A stretch of DNA of 64,000 bases from contig JANSWZ010000001.1 of the NCBI GenBank assembly GCA_024743215.1, positions 558,001-622,000 of the forward strand, read 5' to 3'. Shown piece after piece: positions 58,345 through 64,000 of this stretch. The notes under the pieces are model-generated. The model worked only from the letters and a program-made list of their open reading frames with translations, was not told the origin of the DNA and did not search any database. This DNA is from Alphaproteobacteria bacterium (lineage in GTDB: Bacteria; Pseudomonadota; Alphaproteobacteria; Rhizobiales; GCA-2746425). Position 1 is the first letter of the stretch, and each line of letters starts with the position of its first letter. Both the position numbers and the translations under genes were made by a program.

Positions 58345-59103
58345 CTATTTGGGGCCAGACAGCCGTCTGATTTCGGCAGCCACCATCTTCTCCACCAAGG
58401 ATGGCAGATTCTCATCAAGCCAGGACTGCAGCATTGGTCGCAACATTTCCTTGAGAAGGTCTTCCATCGTCTTGGCTTGGCTCGAAACGAGGAGACCGGA
58501 CAGGCTGGAAAAGGATTCAGACACCGACGTAGCTGCTTGTTGACTGATGAGACTTTCAAGATCTGACGGACGCTCGACTGGCGCGGAAGCCGGTTCGACG
58601 ACTGGCGTCGGCTCTGGCATTGGTTCAGGTGACAGTGCCGCCTGGACTACAGGTTCTTGAACTGCGATCTCATCCTGAATTTCATCAAACACAATATCCA
58701 TGCCATCGATGAGTTCCAATTCATCATCGTCAGTACTGGTCTCATCATCTTCGATTTCAGCTGCAGTGAGTTCCATCACTTCATCATCTTCAAAAGATGC
58801 TTCTTCTAGCTGGGATGCTTCAGCACCTGTTTCCGCTGCCGCGCCTTTAGCGGAAACTGTTTTGTCATCCTCATCTGGGGCAAACAAGGCATCAAGATCG
58901 TCCGGCGACATTGGTTGGCTAGAACTCAAAAGACCGTCCTCCGTTTCAGCGGCGCCGTTCCCAAGCATTTCTTTGGCTGAGTCGCTGTTTTCTTGAGATT
59001 TTTGCTCGGAAGTCGGATTGCCTTCTTCATCTGTAATGATCCGGCGAATGGAGGCCAGGATTTCCTCCATGGAGGGCTCTTGCGCTGCAGCAGAGTTCGA
59101 CAT
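58345..59103 (-). CDS. popZ: PopZ-like polar organising protein (DUF2497)
   Basis: 252 residues. Conserved N-terminal helix 'EPSMEEILASIRRIITDEEG', a long acidic, low-complexity middle region (Asp/Glu/Ser/Pro), and the conserved C-terminal oligomerisation helices 'MEDLLKEMLRPMLQSWLDENLP' split at ~205-226 and 'VEKMVAAEIRRLSG'. This is the PopZ architecture: a disordered acidic linker between a partner-binding N-terminus and an assembly C-terminus. It marks a cell pole and tethers chromosome origins or growth machinery in alphaproteobacteria. A purine-rich GGGGAAAG ribosome binding site precedes the ATG. Confidence 0.9.
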   Translation of the reverse strand: MSNSAAAQEPSMEEILASIRRIITDEEGNPTSEQKSQENSDSAKEMLGNGAAETEDGLLSSSQPMSPDDLDALFAPDEDDKTVSAKGAAAETGAEASQLEEASFEDDEVMELTAAEIEDDETSTDDDELELIDGMDIVFDEIQDEIAVQEPVVQAALSPEPMPEPTPVVEPASAPVERPSDLESLISQQAATSVSESFSSLSGLLVSSQAKTMEDLLKEMLRPMLQSWLDENLPSLVEKMVAAEIRRLSGPK

Positions 59104-59313
59104 TTGCTTTCCCCAAAAATTAAGCCAACGAACAACTGCTTGGCTTCACCAAGAGTCGAGGGCGCGCCGATTCGCTAGACCTCAGTATATCTGACGAGTT
59201 GCCGGAAAGGTAACCCCGCATGAAAACCCAACCAAAAGCGATAAGTGCATCAGCATGATTGCTGCGATGTTATCCACTCGACCGAACGCTTCAATTTGAT
59301 TTATTGAATAGAG
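59104..59313. other. popZ-tolC intergenic region
   Basis: 210 bases upstream of popZ and downstream of tolC (both minus strand). It should hold the popZ promoter. One DnaA-box-like 9-mer (TTATCCACT, 59270-59278) is present, alone, which is not enough to suggest an origin. Confidence 0.4.
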
Positions 59314-60729
59314 TTAACGGCCATCGGGTGTGCGCAGCCCAAACCATTTATCGCGGACTTTTTCGTAATGCTCTTCAGCCTGGTAAATCTGAACACCCAA
59401 TCCAAGTCGCTCCGCGTTCAATTTACCAACGGCTGATGACAGCGCAAATGCTGCCACTACCTGGTCACGTCTTGCTGATACGAGATTGACACGCGCATCC
59501 TGCAATTCCTGTTGTGCGTTCAGGACATCAAGCGTTGTACGTTGACCGACGCGTTGTTCTTCAATGACACCGCTCAAAGCAATCTGACTTGCATTGCGTT
59601 GTGCTTCCGCGGCGATGATAACCGCGCGGCTGGCAGTCAATTGGCCCCAGGCAGAAATGACGGCAGCGCGCACCTGATGGCGTGCAAGATCCAACCGAAG
59701 CAGCGCCTCACCTTCTTTTTGCTTTGCCTGACGTACGCGTGATGACACCCCACCGCCCTGGTAAATCGGAATATTCACCCGGCCGGTGATGGACGCAGTG
59801 TCAGTCGAACGGGTCGCCCCATCGAAATTATATGTTCTGGACAAGTCACCTTCCAACGTCACTGTTGGCAGCAATTCGCCTTCGATGACCTTGGTGTCGA
59901 ATGAGGAGGCATCAGCATTGTAGGTCGCAGCCAGAATGGCTGGATGATCACGCAAGGCCACATCCAGAGCTGCATCCATATTGTTGGGGATCAGCCGCTC
60001 GGCAGAAAAATTCTGCTGCAGATTTGACGGTTCATTGCCAATAATCTGCTGATAAACAGCCCGGCTTGAATTCAGATTTGCCTGGGCAAGATTGAGTTCA
60101 GATGATGCAAGACTGACGCGTGCATCCGCTTGGGCAACATCTGTTCGAGTTGTTTCACCAACTTCAAACCGATCCCGTGTCGCACGTGCCTGCTCGCCCA
60201 AGAAACTTACGTTTTGTGACCGGAGTTGAACCAGTGCCTGATCACGCAGAACGTTCATGAACGCTTCTGCCGCATCGAACAAAATGTTCTGCTCAGTGTT
60301 CATCAATCCTGCACGGCTTGCCAACACAGCCGCTTCGGCTTTCTTGGTGCTGTTTGCAGTGCGGAAACCTCGAAACAGATTTTGAGTCACATTCAGACCC
60401 AGCGTCGCACTAGCGCTATCTGAGGATGTGTCGCTTCCGTTGCGAATGTCACTGTCTGTCCATGTCTGAGTGACACTTCCGGAGGCACTGATGTCAGGTC
60501 GGTAACCCGACAAGGCCTGAGGTACACCTTCGTCAACGGCACGGGTTGCTGCACGCTCAGCATTCAGTTCCGGATTGTTGCTGTAGGCAGAAGACAGTGC
60601 CTGAAGAAGAGTTTCAGCTGATGCAGGCCCAAATGGGCTGACAACCATGGCGGTTAGTAACAAAGCGGAGGTTATTCCCGTCAACAAGCCCTGTCGTTTT
60701 CTACTCACAACCATTCCTTTCAAAACCAT
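59314..60729 (-). CDS. tolC: TolC-family outer-membrane channel protein
   Basis: 471 residues from the ATG at 60729. ATG 60714 and GTG 60708 are alternatives; AAAGGA lies six bases before the GTG, and all keep the signal peptide ('LLTAMVVSPFGPASAETL'). Two OEP repeats follow with 'AYSNNPELNAERAATRA', 'YQQIIGNEPSN', 'GGVSSRVRQAKQKE' and 'LDVLNAQQELQDARVN'. It forms the trimeric export duct for type I secretion and RND pumps. Upstream neighbour is pcm; downstream popZ, the usual order. Confidence 0.93.
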   Translation of the reverse strand: MVLKGMVVSRKRQGLLTGITSALLLTAMVVSPFGPASAETLLQALSSAYSNNPELNAERAATRAVDEGVPQALSGYRPDISASGSVTQTWTDSDIRNGSDTSSDSASATLGLNVTQNLFRGFRTANSTKKAEAAVLASRAGLMNTEQNILFDAAEAFMNVLRDQALVQLRSQNVSFLGEQARATRDRFEVGETTRTDVAQADARVSLASSELNLAQANLNSSRAVYQQIIGNEPSNLQQNFSAERLIPNNMDAALDVALRDHPAILAATYNADASSFDTKVIEGELLPTVTLEGDLSRTYNFDGATRSTDTASITGRVNIPIYQGGGVSSRVRQAKQKEGEALLRLDLARHQVRAAVISAWGQLTASRAVIIAAEAQRNASQIALSGVIEEQRVGQRTTLDVLNAQQELQDARVNLVSARRDQVVAAFALSSAVGKLNAERLGLGVQIYQAEEHYEKVRDKWFGLRTPDGR

Positions 60730-60949
60730 CAGACCCAGAGCGCAAACAGTATAGTTAATGCTTCATGGTCCAAACACTTATCTTTATGCACTGCGACCTC
60801 CAACAAGCGATCCAGCACTTACCCACAGGTAATTTACTGATCGTCAAAAAAGGTCAATGGTGTGACCAAACAGGCACGCAAGTTATTTTGCACCTTGTCT
60901 GTCTCACTTTTACATCACGTCGGACCATGGTCCCAAACATGTCTCGTAG

Positions 60950-61618
60950 CTAAAAAACGAAGCTTTCAGCGCGTTCAAAGCCTGGAAGTGATGGCACGCA
61001 GGCATTCATGATTGGAACTGAGGTCGTTCCAGTGCCAGTCTTCCTGAACATTGTCAGATTTCCCGATTGGCCGCGCCCCACAAATGTCAAAAGTCGCCCA
61101 TCTGCACGCAATTGATCAAACAGTGCCGCTGGCACTTCATCGACTGCTCCGTTGATGACAATCAGATCGTAAGGGCCTTCCTTCGCGTATCCGTCCTGCA
61201 AATCGCTCTGCAGAATCACTGCATTGTCGATTTTTAGATCAAGCAGATTGCCCGTCGCGGTTTCAACCAGTTCAGCAGCGCTTTCGATAGCCACGACAGA
61301 TTCGCAGAAACCAGCTAGAATAGAAGTCGAATACCCCGATCCGCAGCCAATATCCAAAACCAGATCGGTGGGGCGTATCTGAGCGGCCTGTACAAGACGT
61401 GCAAACGGATAGGCCTCCATCAGGAATCGTTCGTCGCCGGCCCCATTGTTCCAGACCCGTATGTCGCTGTCGGTGTAGGCGAATGCTCTTTTGTCAGCGG
61501 GGACAAATGTCTCTCGCGGCAAATCTTCAAAACGGTCAAGAATTTCATGTGATGTTACATCATTGGTGCGAAGCTGGTGCTCCACCATGTTCTTTCTTAA
61601 ATCCGCAAAATCCAACAT
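60950..61618 (-). CDS. Protein-L-isoaspartate O-methyltransferase family protein
   Basis: 222 residues. 'RKNMVEHQLRTNDVTSHEILDRFEDLPRE'-type N-terminus (shown here in part), then the SAM-binding 'LVLDIGCGSGYSTSILAG' and 'YDLIVINGAVDEVP'. In rhizobia this PCMT-like gene regularly precedes tolC. It would methylate isoaspartyl residues for repair, though the 'DxGAVDEVP' motif is shared with diverged members whose substrate is untested. The C-terminus ends 'ERAESFVF'. Confidence 0.85.
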   Translation of the reverse strand: MLDFADLRKNMVEHQLRTNDVTSHEILDRFEDLPRETFVPADKRAFAYTDSDIRVWNNGAGDERFLMEAYPFARLVQAAQIRPTDLVLDIGCGSGYSTSILAGFCESVVAIESAAELVETATGNLLDLKIDNAVILQSDLQDGYAKEGPYDLIVINGAVDEVPAALFDQLRADGRLLTFVGRGQSGNLTMFRKTGTGTTSVPIMNACVPSLPGFERAESFVF

Positions 61619-61884
61619 CGTTCAACTACTTTCGTCTGGACGCTATAAGGTTGTTATTCCTTTCTTAAGTCCTTACCGTTGCTGGATGACACACGCAAGA
61701 CTGGAATGCGGTCCTGAGACAATTGATTCCATATTTCCATGTGGCACATTTATGTCCGTAGACAGGTGGCTGAGTTCAGAGACGGTTAACATTGCTCTGA
61801 GCCATCCAAGGAAATTTGTGTCTATTCACGTTTTAGTGTTGTCCGAATGAATCCCGTTTGCTAAAGCGACACCGACCAGATGAA
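61619..61884. other. Intergenic region upstream of tRNA-Cys
   Basis: 266 bases between divergent pcm-like and tRNA-Cys. Apart from the tRNA promoter candidate at its right end, no gene, hairpin or repeat stood out. Confidence 0.4.
61839..61867 (+). promoter_or_regulatory. Candidate promoter of tRNA-Cys
   Basis: TTGTCC (61839-61844) and TAAAGC (61862-61867) are 17 bases apart and end 18 bases before the mature tRNA. Fair -35, weak -10. Confidence 0.35.
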
Positions 61885-61958
61885 GGCCTCGTGGCGGAGT
61901 GGTTACGCAGCGGATTGCAAATCCGTGAACCCCGGTTCGATTCCGGGCGAGGCCTCCA
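61885..61958 (+). tRNA. tRNA-Cys (GCA)
   Basis: 74 bases including an encoded CCA (61956-61958). Acceptor stem GGCCTCG pairs with CGAGGCC; anticodon loop TTGCAAA gives anticodon GCA (Cys); T-arm contains GGTTCGATTCC. All four arms can be drawn. An open frame running through it is an artefact. Confidence 0.95.
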
Positions 61959-62023
61959 ATTTCCAACAAAGCCGTTTTCGCGCCAAGATTTGGGCATCAG
62001 CTTATGACCAGTCGAGGCCTGAC

Positions 62024-63013
62024 ATGAAACATGGTGGTGATCCCCCATTCAAAAACAAGGCGGATCGCAGGGATTGGCTTGACCTGTCCACGGGTATCAA
62101 TCCGCAGTCCTATTCCGTTCAAAACTTATCTGCGGCTGATTGGCAATCGCTTCCGAGCCAGTTCGGTCTGGATGAGTTGCAATCTGCTGCAAGACGTTAC
62201 TATCAAGTCCCAGATTCAATCGGAATTATTGCTGTTCCGGGAACGGAAGCGGCCATCAGCCAGTTTCCAGCATTTTGTCCAGGTTCGGTTGATATCATCG
62301 AACCAACCTATTCCAGCCATCGCAGCGCCTGGTCGGCTGATGGCCGAATAGCGACTTCGCGCAGCGCCTTGCCTGCCAAGCCTGCCCAGAACCATCTTGT
62401 GGTTGTTAATCCAAACAATCCGACTGGGGAACTTGTGGCTCCGGGGGAATTACTGGCTGTCGCTCGCAGTCTGGTACCTGACCGGTTTTTGTTTGTGGAT
62501 GAGGCTTTCATGGATTGCACCCCCGAGATGAGTGTTGTCCCACATTTGCTGCCCGACATGCCGGTTATCGTGTTGAAGTCATTTGGAAAGTTTTTTGGTC
62601 TGGCCGGTTTGAGGCTTGGTTTCGTCATCGGTCATCCGGCGTTGCTTACCGAGTTTTCCAACCGCTTTGGCGAATGGTGCGTTAGCGGCCCTGCCCTGAA
62701 AATCGGGGCGGCAGCTTTCAACGATACCCAGTGGCAGTCCACCATGCGTGGCCGGCTCGGCACAAAGATGGACACATTGGCGGATTTGTTGTCTCCCCGG
62801 CTTGAGTTGGTGGGCAAAACAAATCTATTTCTGACATGTCGACACAGGGACGCTCAGGGCCTTCACCATTTTTTGGCCGATCATAAAATCTGGACCCGAA
62901 TCTTTTCGTATGAACCAGATTGGTTACGTTTTGGCCTTCCCGAAACCGAATTTGACCTTATGCGTCTTGGGCAGTGCCTGGCTGCATTCGATGAACCGCT
63001 CGGCAGGCCCTGA
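62024..63013 (+). CDS. cobC: Threonine-phosphate decarboxylase (cobalamin synthesis)
   Basis: 329 residues from the ATG at 62024 (GAGG upstream); the frame upstream runs through the tRNA gene and is not coding. Class I/II PLP aminotransferase fold with 'LDLSTGINPQSY' (characteristic of this family), 'VVVNPNNPTGELV', 'FVDEAFMD', and the PLP-binding lysine in 'VLKSFGKFFGLAGLRLGF'. It produces (R)-1-amino-2-propanol phosphate for the nucleotide loop of cobalamin. Followed by cobD with a 3-base gap. Confidence 0.93.
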   Translation: MKHGGDPPFKNKADRRDWLDLSTGINPQSYSVQNLSAADWQSLPSQFGLDELQSAARRYYQVPDSIGIIAVPGTEAAISQFPAFCPGSVDIIEPTYSSHRSAWSADGRIATSRSALPAKPAQNHLVVVNPNNPTGELVAPGELLAVARSLVPDRFLFVDEAFMDCTPEMSVVPHLLPDMPVIVLKSFGKFFGLAGLRLGFVIGHPALLTEFSNRFGEWCVSGPALKIGAAAFNDTQWQSTMRGRLGTKMDTLADLLSPRLELVGKTNLFLTCRHRDAQGLHHFLADHKIWTRIFSYEPDWLRFGLPETEFDLMRLGQCLAAFDEPLGRP

Positions 63014-63016
63014 GAG

Positions 63017-64000
63017 ATGTTGCTTGATTACACGCTTTTTCTATCCGGCACGCTTGCAAGTCTTCTGGTGGCTTTGCTGCTAGACGCTGTTTTTGGCGAT
63101 CCAGACTGGATCTGGCGGCGCCTGCCCCACCCTGTTTCCTGGATTGGGGCGCTCATTTCGGGTTCTGACAAACTCTTGAACTTCCGGGGAAACGGTACAG
63201 TCAATTATCTGTCTGGAACATTTGCCATTTTGGTTTTGGCCGGGCTGGCAGGAATTGCGGGATTGGGCATGCGCTGGGTGTCGGCTCAATCATTGGGCGG
63301 GTCAATTGCGATGATTGTCCTTGCTGCCATTCTGCTGGCTCAGAAGAGCCTCTATGTGCATGTTGCGCGCGTTGTCATCGCTCTGGGTGATCCCGACATT
63401 CAGGTAGCACGACGCGCGATTGCCATGATCGTTGGACGCAATCCGGATGATCTTGATCGTGACGCGATCTCACGCGCTGCTGTTGAATCCACAGCGGAAA
63501 ACCTTTCCGATGGTGTAATAGCACCAGCATTCTGGTTTGCCATTGCCGGTTTCCCCGGGTTGCTGGTTTACAAAACCGTCAATACCGCCGATTCCATGAT
63601 TGGGCACCGTAATGAGACTTATGGCGCTTTTGGATGGGCAACTGCGCGGCTGGATGATCTTCTCAATCTTATTCCTGCACGCTTGACGGCACTCTTACTG
63701 TCTCTGTGTGCCCCGATTGTCGGCGGGTCACCGCTCAGGTCCATTATCGGAGCTGTTCGTGAAGCAGGTTGGCACAAATCTCCGAATGCAGGGTGGCCGG
63801 AGGCCGCGACAGCATATGCGTTGGGTATTTCGTTGGCTGGACCCAGGCAATATGGCAATGAGACGGTCGATGCGCCCTTCTTCAATGCATCAGGGCGAAC
63901 TGATTGTGATAAGCAAGATGTGCGACGTGCATTGCGTTTGATGATTGCTGCTCTGGTTTTGCACTGGCTGATCTATTTGGGCCTTTATGCTTCTCTGGCG
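63017..64000 (+). CDS. cobD: Adenosylcobinamide-phosphate synthase (3' end outside window)
   Basis: 328 codons are visible from ATG 63017 and the frame is still open at the window edge, so only a short C-terminal piece can be missing. Multi-pass membrane protein of the CobD/CbiB family: 'LLLDAVFGDPDWIWRRLPHP', 'VESTAENLSDGVIAP', 'VNTADSMIGHRNETYGAFG', and 'ARLDDLLNLIPARLTALLL'. It attaches aminopropanol phosphate (from CobC) to adenosylcobyric acid. Forms a cobCD pair relevant to the corrinoid-dependent enzymes at 39.5-48 kb. Confidence 0.93.
   Translation, partial: MLLDYTLFLSGTLASLLVALLLDAVFGDPDWIWRRLPHPVSWIGALISGSDKLLNFRGNGTVNYLSGTFAILVLAGLAGIAGLGMRWVSAQSLGGSIAMIVLAAILLAQKSLYVHVARVVIALGDPDIQVARRAIAMIVGRNPDDLDRDAISRAAVESTAENLSDGVIAPAFWFAIAGFPGLLVYKTVNTADSMIGHRNETYGAFGWATARLDDLLNLIPARLTALLLSLCAPIVGGSPLRSIIGAVREAGWHKSPNAGWPEAATAYALGISLAGPRQYGNETVDAPFFNASGRTDCDKQDVRRALRLMIAALVLHWLIYLGLYASLA

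Noticed and set aside
59270-59278. DnaA-box-like TTATCCACT as sign of a replication origin
   Set aside because: Only one copy, no AT-rich cluster of boxes and no origin-type neighbours.
61880-62023. Open frame extending cobC upstream through the tRNA-Cys gene
   Set aside because: The segment is the tRNA itself; cobC has a good start with a ribosome binding site at 62024.

Overview
The window looks like a chromosome segment from an alphaproteobacterium of the Hyphomicrobiales (Rhizobiales), probably a free-living, possibly marine, member. The evidence is gene order: hflX-hfq-(D-amino-acid aminotransferase)-trkH-trkA-ntrX-ntrY-ntrC-ntrB-dusB facing ispDF-pncC, then lipA-lpd-pdhC-pdhB-pdhA-ftsB-eno, and further on valS ... 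popZ-tolC-pcm. These blocks are typical of rhizobia, Brucella and relatives. GC content looks close to even, but I did not compute it.

Layout. 0-1.5 kb: the 3' end of a CocE/NonD-type hydrolase and a LysE-family exporter. 1.6-14.4 kb: a long minus-strand block with Hfq and HflX, an aminotransferase, the Trk potassium system, both nitrogen two-component systems and DusB. 14.5-16.3 kb: fused IspDF and PncC on the plus strand. 16.3-25.4 kb: minus-strand central metabolism (CoQ-binding START protein, lipoyl synthase, complete pyruvate dehydrogenase complex, FtsB, enolase). 25.6-39.2 kb: HspQ, two tandem IalB-like periplasmic proteins, a YejA-like binding protein, an FrnE-like DsbA protein, Mfd, SdhE, RecG, a DUF502 membrane protein and GlmS.

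39.5-48.3 kb is the most interesting region: a compact corrinoid one-carbon cluster. It holds a homocysteine S-methyltransferase (Bmt type), a non-pyrrolysine MttB-family methyltransferase, a corrinoid carrier, a DUF1638 protein, a small 'virulence factor' family protein, a MetF-like reductase, a methyltetrahydrofolate:corrinoid methyltransferase and a [2Fe-2S]/ASKHA corrinoid activator. Together they could move methyl groups from a methylated amine (glycine betaine is the best guess; the substrate is unproven) through cobalamin to tetrahydrofolate and homocysteine. Two features stand out. An identical 22-base sequence with a palindromic core occurs upstream of two of the genes. Four of the enzymes carry Arg-rich terminal tails, while the corrinoid carrier has a strongly acidic N-terminus.

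48.3-64 kb: a Sel1-repeat protein, IlvD and ValS; a FecR-like protein with an Asn-Gly tail plus a CHASE2-PAS-GGDEF-EAL protein, apparently inserted between valS and popZ; PopZ-like protein, TolC and Pcm; then tRNA-Cys followed by cobC and cobD (cobalamin synthesis). cobD runs to the window edge. No CRISPR array, transposase, integrase or phage gene was recognised.
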